DNA from: Profundibacter sp033851955
GTDB taxonomy: Bacteria; Pseudomonadota; Alphaproteobacteria; Rhodobacterales; Rhodobacteraceae
Length of the DNA stretch: 64,000 nucleotides
Reading direction: 5' to 3'
NCBI GenBank assembly: GCA_033851955.1
Contig: JAWSVK010000009.1
Span: forward strand, 62,001 to 126,000
Positions 1-8,858 of the stretch are shown here, piece after piece. Below the pieces are notes generated by a model that saw only the letters and a program-made list of their open reading frames with translations, had not been told where the DNA came from and did no database searches. How positions within the stretch are numbered: the stretch's first letter is position 1; the number at the start of each line of letters is the position of its first letter. Made by a program: the position numbers and the translations under genes.

Positions 1-605
1 TGGGTGACCAACACGATCGTGGTGCCGTGCTGTTCGCGCAACCCAAGCATTGCGTCGATGATTGAAGCCCCAGTGGCTTCGTCCAGATTGCCGGTCGGCT
101 CATCGGCCAGCAAAATTTCGGGACGCGGCGCCGACGCGCGGGCCAGCGCAACGCGTTGCTGTTCGCCACCCGACATTTGTGACGGATAATGATCAATCCG
201 CGCGCCCAAACCCAAGCTGATCAATTCGGCCTCGGCCCGTTCAAACGCGTCCGTCTCTCCGGCCAGTTCAAGCGGGGTGGCGACGTTTTCCAATGCGGTC
301 ATCGTGGGAATGAGGTGGAAAGATTGAAATACAATGCCCATATGGTTACGACGAAAGCGGGCAAGCGCGTCCTCGTTCATATCGGTCAAGTTGTGGCCAA
401 GCGCGTGCACCTCACCGCCGGTGGCCTGTTCCAGCCCACCCATCAACATCAGGAGTGACGATTTGCCAGACCCCGACGGCCCAATCATCCCAAGCGTTTC
501 ACCGCGGGTGACGTTCAATGAAATATCATGGAGGATTTCAACCAAACCTGCGTTGGCCGCAAGGCTAAGGCGAATGTTGTTGAGCGCAAGAATTGTGTCA
601 GTCAT
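1..605 (-). CDS. ybbA: ABC transporter ATP-binding protein, YbbA/LolD type (partial, C-terminus outside window)
   Basis: The minus strand encodes the first ~201 residues of an ABC ATPase; the family is about 225-230 aa, so only the extreme C-terminus is missing. Visible motifs in order are Walker A (GPSGSGKSS), a Q-loop (VFQSF), the signature SGGEQQR, Walker B (ILLADEPTGNLDE) and the H-loop (VTH) just before the window edge. The EPTGNLD Walker B is typical of the MacB/LolD/YbbA branch, which acts with large FtsX-like permeases at the inner membrane. It diverges directly from tesA, the same arrangement as ybbA/tesA in Escherichia coli, which is the main reason for choosing YbbA over LolD. An ATP-binding subunit is certain; the exact substrate is inferred. 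Confidence 0.9.
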   Translation of the reverse strand, partial: MTDTILALNNIRLSLAANAGLVEILHDISLNVTRGETLGMIGPSGSGKSSLLMLMGGLEQATGGEVHALGHNLTDMNEDALARFRRNHMGIVFQSFHLIPTMTALENVATPLELAGETDAFERAEAELISLGLGARIDHYPSQMSGGEQQRVALARASAPRPEILLADEPTGNLDEATGASIIDAMLGLREQHGTTIVLVT

Positions 606-1293
606 GGCCGCCATTCTTTGTGAAGCTGTAGCATTTGTATATGGGGTATGTCGCAGTGGCTTCAAGCGGCTGGCCGTGATAATTTTACTGGTTCTACCAT
701 CTATGGCAGCCGCCGAACCTGTCGTCATTGCAGCACTTGGTGACAGTCTGACCCAAGGCTACGGATTGCCGATCGAAGACGGGTTTGTGCCGCAGCTTGA
801 GGGCTGGCTCACCGGGCAGAATGAAGAGGTTAGAATTTTGAATGCCGGTGTATCTGGCGACACCACGGCGGGTGGATTGGCCCGCGTTGACTGGACCTTA
901 ACGCCAGATGTGCAGGCTTTGATTGTGATACTGGGTGGCAACGATATTTTGCGCGGCATTGATCCGGCTTCAAGCCGCAGAAACCTAGCTAAAATTCTGA
1001 ACATTGCCTCAGATAGAGGCCTACCCGTTTTGCTGGTGGGGATGCCTGCACCAACAAATTTTGGCGCAGAGTATAAGGCACAAATTGACGCAATGTATCC
1101 TGAATTAGCGACGCAATATGGCACCCTCTATTTAGAAAACTTCTTTACGCCTTTGCTGACAGGCACCGAAAAAATCCCCTCAGCCAAATATATGCAGGCC
1201 GACAACATCCATCCAAATGCGGCTGGTGTCTTGGAAATTGTCGAGGGGATTGGCCCAACTGTTCAGGTATTGATGGCCTTGGCGGTGCAGTGA
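604..1293 (+). CDS. tesA: GDSL-type arylesterase / acyl-CoA thioesterase I
   Basis: A secreted SGNH hydrolase of about 229 aa. The GDSL block is ALGDSLTQGYG (nucleophile Ser), followed by block II (NAGVSGDTTAGG, oxyanion Gly), block III (LGGNDILRG, oxyanion Asn) and block V (DNIHPNAAG, catalytic Asp and His). A signal peptide precedes it: KR followed by a hydrophobic stretch and an MAAA-E cleavage region, so it should act in the periplasm. Family activities are esterase, thioesterase and lysophospholipase. The in-frame ATG at 604 overlaps the start codon of the divergent ATPase and has no Shine-Dalgarno, so a downstream start such as GTG at 676 is possible; the mature enzyme is unaffected. 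Confidence 0.88.
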   Translation: MAAILCEAVAFVYGVCRSGFKRLAVIILLVLPSMAAAEPVVIAALGDSLTQGYGLPIEDGFVPQLEGWLTGQNEEVRILNAGVSGDTTAGGLARVDWTLTPDVQALIVILGGNDILRGIDPASSRRNLAKILNIASDRGLPVLLVGMPAPTNFGAEYKAQIDAMYPELATQYGTLYLENFFTPLLTGTEKIPSAKYMQADNIHPNAAGVLEIVEGIGPTVQVLMALAVQ

Positions 1294-1433
1294 AGTTGTG
1301 ACTGCTGTCAGGGTTGGAGCAGCGATCATTTCCATTGTTTTCGCAAGCATACGGTTTAAACCTAGGAAGGTAAAAGAGTCGACAGGTGTGGAACGGGTTT
1401 TACAGCGCGCGAAGGCGCATGATGGGATGAAGC

Positions 1434-2687
1434 ATGGCGATCAAAAAGATTATTGTCATCGGAGCCGGTATCGTCGGTGTATCCAGCGCAATCTGGCTAC
1501 GTCGCGCTGGGCATGAGGTAACGCTTGTCGACAAAGGCGAGCCAGGCATGGGCGCCTCTTATGGTAACGCGGGTATTTTGGCGGCCTGTGCTATGGTGCC
1601 GGTGACGATGCCTGGGTTGCTAATGAAAGCACCAAAGATGCTGCTTGATCCAAATTTTCCGTTGTTCATGCGTTGGTCATATCTGCCCAAGATGATCCCG
1701 TGGATCGTGCGCTACATGTCGAACGCAAATGACAAAGATACGCGGCGCATCGTGCGCGGACTTGCAACGGTTGTTGGCGACAGTTTGGAGCAGCACCAAG
1801 CCCTTACGGCAAACACGCGAGCCGCCAAATGGGTGCAAGAAAGCGACTATAGTTTCGCCTATCCTGACCGCGCCGCTTTTGATGCGGATGCCTACATCTG
1901 GGAATTACGTCGCGACGCCGGGTTTGTGCCAGAGTTGATTGAGGGGGGCGCCGTTCAAGAAATAGAGCCTATACTGGCGAAAAACATCGGTTTACTCGCC
2001 GTGATGAAGAACCACGGATTTATCCTGAACCCCGCCGGTTACGTCAAAGACTTGGTCAAGTTGTTGGAAGATGAGGGTGGGAAATTTGTTCACGCCGAAG
2101 TCAAAGATTTTGACATCAGCGGTGGCAAAATTACGGCCATCGATACCGATCAAGGACGCATGGAATGCGACTGTGCAGTGCTCGCTGCCGGTGTTTGGTC
2201 CAAACCTTTGATGGGGAAATTGGGGCTGAAGGTGCCGCTTGAAGCAGAGCGAGGTTACCATATCAACTATAGCGAGCCAACCATCCGCCCAAATGCGCCG
2301 ATGATGGTGACCGCAGGAAAATTCATAGCCACACCGACAAATGAAGGGCTGCGTTGCGCAGGTTTTGTCGAGTTTGGTGGGCTGAACGACACAAAATCCC
2401 AAGCAGCCCTAAGATTGATGCGCAAAAAGGTGAAGGCGGTCTTTCCGACGATGAAATCGGCAACTGAAGAGGAGTGGCTGGGATTTCGTCCTGCCCCGAG
2501 CGACAGCTTGCCGCTGGTTGGTGAAATTGGAAACACCGGTATCTACACCGCCTTCGGACATCAGCATATTGGTCTGACTAGTGGGCCTAAAACGGGCCGG
2601 ATAATCGCGGACATGGTCACCGGAAATCCGATGAACATCGATACGACCCCTTTCGCACCCGATAGGTTTACTACTGTTGTGAAATAA
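1434..2687 (+). CDS. dadA: FAD-dependent D-amino-acid dehydrogenase family protein
   Basis: A 417-aa flavoenzyme of the DAO/DadA family. An N-terminal FAD-binding dinucleotide fold is visible (VIGAGIVGVSSA), then a glycine-rich GNAGILA segment and a C-terminal FAD-contact region (YTAFGHQHIGLTSGPKTG). DadA-type enzymes oxidise D-amino acids (mainly D-alanine) to 2-oxo acids, passing electrons to the quinone pool at the membrane. Length matches the family (410-430 aa). It stands alone, about 140 bases after tesA, with no alanine racemase beside it, so the natural substrate cannot be fixed; other small DAO-family oxidases or dehydrogenases remain possible. Confidence 0.8.
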   Translation: MAIKKIIVIGAGIVGVSSAIWLRRAGHEVTLVDKGEPGMGASYGNAGILAACAMVPVTMPGLLMKAPKMLLDPNFPLFMRWSYLPKMIPWIVRYMSNANDKDTRRIVRGLATVVGDSLEQHQALTANTRAAKWVQESDYSFAYPDRAAFDADAYIWELRRDAGFVPELIEGGAVQEIEPILAKNIGLLAVMKNHGFILNPAGYVKDLVKLLEDEGGKFVHAEVKDFDISGGKITAIDTDQGRMECDCAVLAAGVWSKPLMGKLGLKVPLEAERGYHINYSEPTIRPNAPMMVTAGKFIATPTNEGLRCAGFVEFGGLNDTKSQAALRLMRKKVKAVFPTMKSATEEEWLGFRPAPSDSLPLVGEIGNTGIYTAFGHQHIGLTSGPKTGRIIADMVTGNPMNIDTTPFAPDRFTTVVK

Positions 2688-2700
2688 CAAGGTTGTTATT
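2683..2700 (+). terminator. Weak hairpin at the dadA stop codon
   Basis: A 7-bp AATAACA/TGTTATT stem with a 4-base loop overlaps the dadA stop. It lies between dadA and the convergent DUF1217 gene. It is A/T-rich and lacks a T tract, so a terminator role is only a guess. Confidence 0.3.
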
Positions 2701-2731
2701 AGGGTGAGCTGATTTTCTCAATTAGATGGGT

Positions 2732-3544
2732 CTATAATAAGCCCCAATTGGTGGTTGAGTTTTGCAGCAAAGTTAGCGCGGTTTGGCCACCGCCTGCATT
2801 TACATTCAGGGATTGCACCTCAGATTGAAGCAAGAACAATCTTGTCAGCTCGTCTTGTTTTTCTACTGATGCAAATTGCTTGATACCTTCGTCACCAAAA
2901 GTCGATTGTGCTCTGGCCTTGAATGTCTCTAGCTGCTTGTCCAGATCCAGCGAGCCAAACGCGCTCGGTAAATTGAATGCGGTTTCAAAAACCGCTCGTA
3001 GAGGTGCATTTCCCATCACCGTGAACCATAACGTGTCTTCTTGCAGGTCCTTGTTGGCAATATCTGTCAAGTCGCGACTGATGCCTAAAGCAAGCCTGAA
3101 ATCTTCGTTCTGATCACCAACCGCTGCCTCAAACTGGCGTTCCTTAAAGGCGGAGGTGATTTTCTCGCCAAAATCGCTCAACACCGTGTTTGGCACCGGA
3201 AAATCGCCAAAGCCAAAAGCTCTGGTTAAGTCTAGGTACCTCTGGTCGGACAATTTATTGGCCAGTGCATCCTCAGCAATTGTACCGTCTTCCAGCACCT
3301 TGCGAATGAAAAATTTGTTATCGATGTCGTCACCTAACCCAAACGCCTCAAGGGCAACCTTGAGCATAGTGCGGTCGGCCATTAAATCTTCGGCGGTCTG
3401 GATCTTGCTTATGTTCTCTTTGAAATAGGCGACTTCACGAGTGACCTCGGGCGATTTTGCATAGGCTTCTTTCTGATTATCCAAAGTGCGGGTCAGAAAG
3501 GACCAGCCGGCAAAACCGCCAAAGGGCACGACGGGCTGAAACAT
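2732..3544 (-). CDS. DUF1217 flagellar-associated protein
   Basis: A 270-aa, largely helical protein with no signal peptide or membrane segment. The pattern around residues 15-120 (SFLTRTLDNQ, then repeated short helices around FGLGDD and KFFIRKVLEDGT) matches DUF1217, a family found in alphaproteobacterial flagellar clusters. It is the last gene of the flagellin-flaF-flbT-DUF1217 operon: its ATG overlaps the flbT stop (TGATG), so translational coupling is likely. The biochemical role is unknown; a structural or assembly role in the flagellum is inferred from neighbours only. Confidence 0.78.
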   Translation of the reverse strand: MFQPVVPFGGFAGWSFLTRTLDNQKEAYAKSPEVTREVAYFKENISKIQTAEDLMADRTMLKVALEAFGLGDDIDNKFFIRKVLEDGTIAEDALANKLSDQRYLDLTRAFGFGDFPVPNTVLSDFGEKITSAFKERQFEAAVGDQNEDFRLALGISRDLTDIANKDLQEDTLWFTVMGNAPLRAVFETAFNLPSAFGSLDLDKQLETFKARAQSTFGDEGIKQFASVEKQDELTRLFLLQSEVQSLNVNAGGGQTALTLLQNSTTNWGLL

Positions 3545-3948
3545 CAGACCGCGCTCGCCGCAAGCAACCGTTCTTCGCGTGGAAGTAATCCTCGCAATGC
3601 TTTTAGAGCTTGATAATACTGACCTTCCAGTACCTCATCCGAGGCAGCGGTCAAAAGGACACGGCTGTCATGATCCTGTAGCACTTGGCTGAGTTGTTCA
3701 ATGCCGCGTAAGAGCTGTAGCTTTGCATCTTCCTTATCAGCATCACCAGACAACACCAGTTGGGCGATATAACACACCCTGCGAACAGGTGTGTTCACCT
3801 CTTCAGGGTGGATTGCATCTCGCAAACGTAGGATGTTGGCATTCGGGGTGACGATGGACAAACGACTGCGCCGATCCCCATTTTCAATCACCGCCCCATT
3901 GATTAGGACCCTTTCCTTGGGTCCAAGTTTTAAAACAAGACCGCTCAT
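3544..3948 (-). CDS. flbT: Flagellar biosynthesis repressor FlbT
   Basis: A 134-aa protein matching FlbT across its length: N-terminal beta-rich part (LVLKLGPKERVLINGAVIE), then TPNANILRLRDAIHPEE and a helical C-terminal half. In Caulobacter FlbT binds the 5' leader of flagellin mRNA and destabilises it until the hook is complete, working with FlaF. The start overlaps the flaF stop (ATGA) and the stop overlaps the DUF1217 start. Placement between flaF and DUF1217, downstream of flagellin, is the standard alphaproteobacterial order. Confidence 0.93.
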   Translation of the reverse strand: MSGLVLKLGPKERVLINGAVIENGDRRSRLSIVTPNANILRLRDAIHPEEVNTPVRRVCYIAQLVLSGDADKEDAKLQLLRGIEQLSQVLQDHDSRVLLTAASDEVLEGQYYQALKALRGLLPREERLLAASAV

Positions 3949-4319
3949 GACACACCTACTTCACTGCGCAGGCCGCGCATGACGGCAGTGTTGATATCTA
4001 CAAGCACATCGACTGAGGCTTCTTTGCGTAAAACCTTGCTCGTGTGTTGTGCTGTGAATTCATAAAGATAGAAAATCCGGCCGCGGAGTTCTTCTGGAAG
4101 TGTGTTGTCCTTGTCGGATACATCGGCAGCCAAAATGGACCAGAGTTTTTTGTTTTCATAAAGTGCCGTCGCAAGGAGATTGAATTTTCTGGTATCGTTT
4201 GCGGAGGCTTTCATGCGGTGCGTGATGCGGGCAAAGGCATCATATTCAGTGCCGCGTAGGGTTCGGGTGGGGGAAGCAGTGTTCGAGTAGGCCGTTTTGG
4301 CCATATTAAAAGCGTTCAT
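3945..4319 (-). CDS. flaF: Flagellar biosynthesis regulator FlaF
   Basis: FlaF family protein of 124 aa. Diagnostic segments are AFNMAKTAYS, the arginine/aspartate-rich middle (EYDAFARITHRM) and the C-terminal DINTAVMRGLR. FlaF promotes flagellin translation or secretion and opposes FlbT. I chose the ATG at 4319 because it follows AAAGGTGATGAA at good ribosome-binding spacing; an ATG five codons upstream lies before this site. It is separated from flagellin by a strong terminator hairpin, so the flaF-flbT-DUF1217 unit may depend on read-through or on its own promoter. Confidence 0.92.
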   Translation of the reverse strand: MNAFNMAKTAYSNTASPTRTLRGTEYDAFARITHRMKASANDTRKFNLLATALYENKKLWSILAADVSDKDNTLPEELRGRIFYLYEFTAQHTSKVLRKEASVDVLVDINTAVMRGLRSEVGVS

Positions 4320-4370
4320 TTCATCACCTTTCAATGACGGGGGGCATAAGAACGCGGGTCTTACCGCGAA

Positions 4371-4397
4371 GAAAAGGGGCGCCAGTTCCGGCGCCCC
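4371..4397 (-). terminator. Rho-independent terminator after flagellin gene
   Basis: On the minus strand an 8-bp perfect stem GGGGCGCC/GGCGCCCC with a 6-base loop is followed by TTTTCTT. It sits 12 bases after the flagellin stop and before flaF, and should set a high flagellin to flaF/flbT transcript ratio. Confidence 0.88.
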
Positions 4398-4408
4398 AAT
4401 CTATGCGT

Positions 4409-5893
4409 CTATCGGAAGAGAGAAAGTACCGATTGCGGTGCTTGGTTCGCGATTGACAGCGCCTGAACGCCCAGCTGTTGCTGAACCTGTAGGGCTTGCA
4501 AGCGCGCAGATGCCGCCTCCATATCCGCGTCAACCATTGAACCGATGCCGGCTTTCAACGAATCCGTCAGTTTGCCGATAAAGCTGTTTTGGGTTTCAAT
4601 ACGTCCTTGTGCCGAACCAAAGTTGGCCGCAGCGTCGATTGACGTGTTGATCAAAACTTCAATATTTGCGAGTGCTGCATCCGCACCAGCATTTGTGCTC
4701 ACATCAATACCGCCCAATCCGAACAGGCCACCAGAAGCTTCACCCCCGGCAGCACCGGATTCGGACAAAGAGGATGCAGACGCGCTCGAATTATCGATCT
4801 TCAGCACCGCTTGGCCAGAACTGTTTGTGGTCACCTGGGTCGAGATACCCGTAACGCCACCGGCATCAATCGCAGCTTTCAAACCATTGGCAACATCACC
4901 GAAGTCTTCGCCCTTACCAGCGATATAGCTAAAGGTTGTGCCGCCAACGATCGCTTTATAACCGTCACCTTCATTGACATTCGCAGATGCAGAGAACGTG
5001 ATGTTTTCTGCTCGTTCGCCAATTTCAGTCGCGGCAGCACCGAAGGCAATTCCTGCGCCATCTTTTGTGGCCGAAACGTCAACAGATTCAAAAGCACGTG
5101 TTGAAGTGATTGTGATAGCATCACCACTAACGCCGGCTGTGATTCCTTCCAAACCCAGCGCGTTAATCGCACCAGAAATGGCAGTGGCTGCTGCGCCCTG
5201 ATCACCTGTTAGGTCACCAGACGCGAAGGAAACTGTCGTTCCGCCAACTGTCAATGAGTAGCCATTATCGCTAACGTCTGCCTCACTGGCGAGTGTCAGA
5301 ACTGCGGTATTGCCGGCATTGGTAATGGATGCGGCACTTGCTGTTGAGTTGGTTGATAGGTCGGTGCCGGTGCCAAATGTCCCCGCTGATGTAGACAGAT
5401 CTTGACGGGCAATTGTGATATTCGAAGCCGCAACCGTGCCATCGCTGGAGCGATCCAAAGACGAAAGGACATTCACATCAGCTGTGCCAGTAAGCATGCT
5501 CAGACCATTGAATTGGGCAGCCCCAACAACAGACGAAATCTGGTCGCGCAACGCTTTGATATCCGTCTGGATCTTGGAGCGGTCAACGTTTTCTTCCTGC
5601 GCGGCAACAACCTTGCTTTTGATGTCTTTCAGCAGGTCGGTCACGGTCTCAGCACCCTGACGGGCAACTGCAACCGTGGATTCCCCCAATGAAAGACTGT
5701 CAGAAATTGCGTTAAAGCCAGCAACATCGGATTCCATGACTTTGGATATCGCCCAGATGGCCGAATTATCCTTGGCAGATGAAATGGATTTACCCGTCGA
5801 AATTTCGTTCTGAACGCCTTGTAGGTTCGAGTTGATAGATTTCAGAGTTTGCAGCGCAACCATGGCGCTGGTGTTTGTCAGAATACTAGACAT
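4409..5893 (-). CDS. fliC: Flagellin
   Basis: A 494-aa flagellin. The conserved D0/D1 N-terminus (MSSILTNTSAMVALQTLKSI, about residues 1-150) and C-terminus (RIETQNSFIGKLTDSLKAGI, about 425-494, ending QSVLSLFR) are intact. They form the polymerising core of the filament. The central surface-exposed part (about 155-420) carries two related modules of roughly 60 residues, each with a GGTT-F/V-S core, at about 208-265 and 307-370, which makes this flagellin longer than short alphaproteobacterial forms. AAGGA lies 6 bases before the ATG. It is first in the flagellin-flaF-flbT-DUF1217 order, with a strong terminator behind it. Confidence 0.96.
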   Translation of the reverse strand: MSSILTNTSAMVALQTLKSINSNLQGVQNEISTGKSISSAKDNSAIWAISKVMESDVAGFNAISDSLSLGESTVAVARQGAETVTDLLKDIKSKVVAAQEENVDRSKIQTDIKALRDQISSVVGAAQFNGLSMLTGTADVNVLSSLDRSSDGTVAASNITIARQDLSTSAGTFGTGTDLSTNSTASAASITNAGNTAVLTLASEADVSDNGYSLTVGGTTVSFASGDLTGDQGAAATAISGAINALGLEGITAGVSGDAITITSTRAFESVDVSATKDGAGIAFGAAATEIGERAENITFSASANVNEGDGYKAIVGGTTFSYIAGKGEDFGDVANGLKAAIDAGGVTGISTQVTTNSSGQAVLKIDNSSASASSLSESGAAGGEASGGLFGLGGIDVSTNAGADAALANIEVLINTSIDAAANFGSAQGRIETQNSFIGKLTDSLKAGIGSMVDADMEAASARLQALQVQQQLGVQALSIANQAPQSVLSLFR

Positions 5894-6112
5894 AGTATTT
5901 TCCTTAATTCATGCGGCGCTTTTGCACCGAATTTCACTTTGGCCACCCAAGCGGATGGCATTTAGCGTCTTTCTGACGAATGCGGATCGAAGGCTTAGCC
6001 TGATCTGCGCCACCTTTCACAAGATGCAAAATCTATTCTGAATTCTAATTGCTAACAGTACCCTAATTGCGCACCGTCAATTACATGGCATTTGAGCTAA
6101 AGCACCCGCAAC

Positions 6113-6466
6113 TTAGGCTCGTCTGTGCAATGCGCCCTGATGACGGCTACTTAATGTGGTGCGCTGTCCAGATCTGTCATAGGTATTCATATCACTTGGG
6201 CCATTGCGTAAAACGTCCAGCCGGACAGAGACAGCCCGAACTCCACGAATCGCTGCGGCCAATAGTTGTTGGTTCCCTGCTGCCTTGCGGCGCACCCGAT
6301 CCAAGGTCATTTGATCGGGTGCGGTCAATTCTCGCCGATCCAAAGCGCGTTCTTTTTCGCTGGCGATGCGCCCCATGTCTTCTAGTGCGCCATCCAAAAT
6401 TGCGGCACGTTCTTCATCTAACAGGTCTTCCAACGCATCTATCACATGGAATGTATCACTTTGCAT
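6113..6466 (-). CDS. FlgN-like flagellar chaperone
   Basis: A small (117 aa) acidic-then-basic helical protein (residues 1-40 rich in E and D: VIDALEDLLDEERAAILDGA). It lies directly after flgJ in a flagellar island, which fits the FlgN/FliT export chaperones that bind hook-filament junction proteins FlgK/FlgL. A GTG two codons upstream opens the frame, but AAGGAG sits 7 bases before the ATG at 6466, so I use that start; it overlaps flgJ by 11 bases. Sequence identity to FlgN cannot be proven by eye, because the family is poorly conserved; context carries the call. Confidence 0.65.
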   Translation of the reverse strand: MQSDTFHVIDALEDLLDEERAAILDGALEDMGRIASEKERALDRRELTAPDQMTLDRVRRKAAGNQQLLAAAIRGVRAVSVRLDVLRNGPSDMNTYDRSGQRTTLSSRHQGALHRRA

Positions 6467-6752
6467 CTGCACGCTCCTTTAGGGCTTCAAACAGGCTTTC
6501 TGCCAATCCAATTCCCCCTTGTTTCACCATTTCTTTGGCCTGTTCCTGTCTTAAGAACGATCCAAACTGTTCTTCGCCAACGCCGCCACCATAGGCGTCA
6601 CGTGGTTTTCCAAAGCCTGCCGATTTCAACATTTCAGCCAGAAATGATGCCTCAAGGTCTTGTGCAGCCTCAAACAACGCAGCATCGCGTTTCTCTGTTG
6701 TTGGTTGCGGCTTTGGGCCAAGGGGGGACGAATCAAGTGTAATAGGGGTCAT
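6456..6752 (-). CDS. flgJ: Rod-binding protein FlgJ (N-terminal domain only)
   Basis: A 98-aa protein matching the FlgJ rod-cap domain: AAQDLEASFLAEMLKSAG, then a GGGVGEEQFGSFLRQEQAKE stretch, both typical of the Rod-binding family. It lacks the C-terminal muramidase domain of enterobacterial FlgJ, as is normal in alphaproteobacteria, where a separate lytic enzyme opens the wall. FlgJ helps assemble the rod in the periplasm. It is followed by the FlgN-like gene (11-base overlap) and diverges from fliK, with about 115 bases between them. Confidence 0.88.
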   Translation of the reverse strand: MTPITLDSSPLGPKPQPTTEKRDAALFEAAQDLEASFLAEMLKSAGFGKPRDAYGGGVGEEQFGSFLRQEQAKEMVKQGGIGLAESLFEALKERADAK

Positions 6753-6867
6753 GGCGGATCACTTCTAATTGGATGTAGTTTCCTGCAGTTTGCATGGATT
6801 GGGTAAAGAACTGGTAACCACTGTCGGTCATAACGGAGGCAACTGAGGAAGAATTCCCGGATATGAC

Positions 6868-8841
6868 ATGATAAATATGCCCACGACCGACATACTGACG
6901 CCACTCACGGGTGAGGTTGAAAAAATCTTGCCGACGGATCCCAGCGATACCGCTGAGGTCAGTTTCTTAAGTGTTATTACAACGGAAAATGCCAGCGTGG
7001 ATGCTCTGGCTGCGGTGTTAAACCTGCCGCAAGCCCCTCAAACCCATCTAAAAACACCAACAGATTTTGTGGGTCTCGCATCCTCTCTTACTGCCTTTAT
7101 TCCAGTGTCCGAATCTGTGACATCACCGCAAATCAGCCAGCCAATCTCCACAAAACTTGATGTGGTAAACTCTAGCATTCCGATAGAGCCATCTGCTGCT
7201 ATCACAGATGATGGAGCCGATACGCGCCTTGCTTTGCCGGTTGATAGCCGCCAGATAACAAACGCCGCGTTGTTCCGTTCGAATCCCGTTTTGGATGATG
7301 CTGTGCGCCAATATCAGAGTGTTGTTCCAAAACCAGCTGCCAGTACCCCAGACCTGACTCAGGCGACATCAGGGGCAGCAGATGAACCTTTGATCCAGAA
7401 AGATGGGACGGCTGCAGCGGCACCCAGAACAGAGCATTCGCCCGCCATCGGTAACCTGTTGGGGACACAGGCGACGAATGATCTTGAGGTGTCTCAATAC
7501 AATTTGGTTTCAGCAACGCGTGTACAAAAGTCAGCGCAGATGGCTCTTGTCGAGCAAAAATCGCCCGCCAGGGTGTCGAGTACAGCACCGCCAAATGCGG
7601 CCACTATTGATGCACGACAGCCTGAAAAAAGTACCGTTTTTTCTGGACGACCACAGCCAGCTGTTATTGTCGACAATCAGAGTGGAAAACCACACAAAAC
7701 ACCCGTGATCACGCAGCAAACTCCAATTGTATCACAAACCAGAGCTGTTTTCGCCGAACCAATGCCTCCCCAACCGCACCCAACCGCAAAAGAAGCCGCA
7801 GTTGGCAGGCCGACAACACCAGATTTCCCGACAACACAACAGCCCCCTACGGCCCCGAAACAAAACCTTGTGTCAGGTCCGGATCGGATTCCAAGTGATG
7901 GGGCAACGATGAAGTCAGCGATTTTTGACTCGCCAGTAAAGGCAAAACAAGCAGGCCTTACAGCTGGGGCTTCGCTCTCGTCAGGCAGTGCGCCATCGCA
8001 GGTTGCAGCAGGGGCAAACACAAGATCTGAGATGCCAATAGCAAAAACTAAAGCCATTGTGCAGGAACCCAAAACTGAGGCAAAGCAGGCCCCGAAACAA
8101 CGTGTTGAAACCGTGCAAATACATTCGGCACAAGCACACGCACCGCAACACACCCCAGCAGATTTAGCACCTCAAGCTCCACTGATACCGATCGCCGAGA
8201 ATCTTACAGCCAAGCCAAGCCGCCAGTCGTCAACGGTGCAGCACACACGTACACCGATAAAAAGCAACAACGCTCAAGCGGCTCAATCGACCGACGCAGC
8301 AGCGATGACGCTTCAAGCGCCAACGCTCGAAACCTCCGCCGCAACCATATTAGAGCCTCTTTCGACACCGGAGCTTATGCCCTTTGATGTGAAAGGCACC
8401 GATAGTATTGTGACGCCGCGTTTTGATGCGACCGTTAACCGGCCCGAAGTGATGCGCCATGTCGCCCAACAATTGGCAGATGTGGCACGCCAAATGCCGG
8501 ATCGGCCCGTTGAGTTGGCCCTAAATCCAGAGGAACTGGGGCGCGTGCGCCTGACATTTACCGCAACTGACAACGGTATCCACATAGCGGTTATGGCAGA
8601 GCGCGGCGAGACCATGGATTTATTGCGTCGGCACATCGAAACGCTGGCACAAGAGTTCCGTGAGATGGGCTATAAGGACGTGAATTTCGAGTTCTCCCAA
8701 CAAGGGCAGAATGAAGCACAAGACGAAGATGCGGATGCACAAAACAGTGCAGAGCCAGACGCCGGCCCAGCTCAAACGCAAACCCTTTCGCCAATCCAAC
8801 TGTCGCTCGAGCCCCCGACGGGTCTCGATTTACGTCTCTAA
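6868..8841 (+). CDS. fliK: Flagellar hook-length control protein FliK
   Basis: A 657-aa protein with a long low-complexity region rich in Ala, Gln, Thr and Pro (about 100-500) and a conserved C-terminal Flg_hook domain near 520-620 (PVELALNPEELGRVRLTFTA, followed by HIETLAQEFREMGY). FliK is a secreted molecular ruler that measures the hook and switches export specificity from hook to filament through FlhB. The disordered ruler segment and acidic tail (about 615-640) fit the family. It is followed 17 bases later by flgD, the usual fliK-flgD pair. The ATG at 6868 is the first usable start; the nearest GAGGAA lies too far upstream to be decisive, and the ATG at 6877 is an alternative. Confidence 0.92.
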   Translation: MINMPTTDILTPLTGEVEKILPTDPSDTAEVSFLSVITTENASVDALAAVLNLPQAPQTHLKTPTDFVGLASSLTAFIPVSESVTSPQISQPISTKLDVVNSSIPIEPSAAITDDGADTRLALPVDSRQITNAALFRSNPVLDDAVRQYQSVVPKPAASTPDLTQATSGAADEPLIQKDGTAAAAPRTEHSPAIGNLLGTQATNDLEVSQYNLVSATRVQKSAQMALVEQKSPARVSSTAPPNAATIDARQPEKSTVFSGRPQPAVIVDNQSGKPHKTPVITQQTPIVSQTRAVFAEPMPPQPHPTAKEAAVGRPTTPDFPTTQQPPTAPKQNLVSGPDRIPSDGATMKSAIFDSPVKAKQAGLTAGASLSSGSAPSQVAAGANTRSEMPIAKTKAIVQEPKTEAKQAPKQRVETVQIHSAQAHAPQHTPADLAPQAPLIPIAENLTAKPSRQSSTVQHTRTPIKSNNAQAAQSTDAAAMTLQAPTLETSAATILEPLSTPELMPFDVKGTDSIVTPRFDATVNRPEVMRHVAQQLADVARQMPDRPVELALNPEELGRVRLTFTATDNGIHIAVMAERGETMDLLRRHIETLAQEFREMGYKDVNFEFSQQGQNEAQDEDADAQNSAEPDAGPAQTQTLSPIQLSLEPPTGLDLRL

Positions 8842-8858
8842 TAAACAGGAGTTACATT

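Noticed and set aside
6733..6831. A 32-codon minus-strand ORF (MTDSGYQFFTQSMQ...) overlapping the flgJ start
   Set aside because: Looks protein-like, but has no ribosome-binding site and overlaps the flgJ start in another frame; no family known to me.
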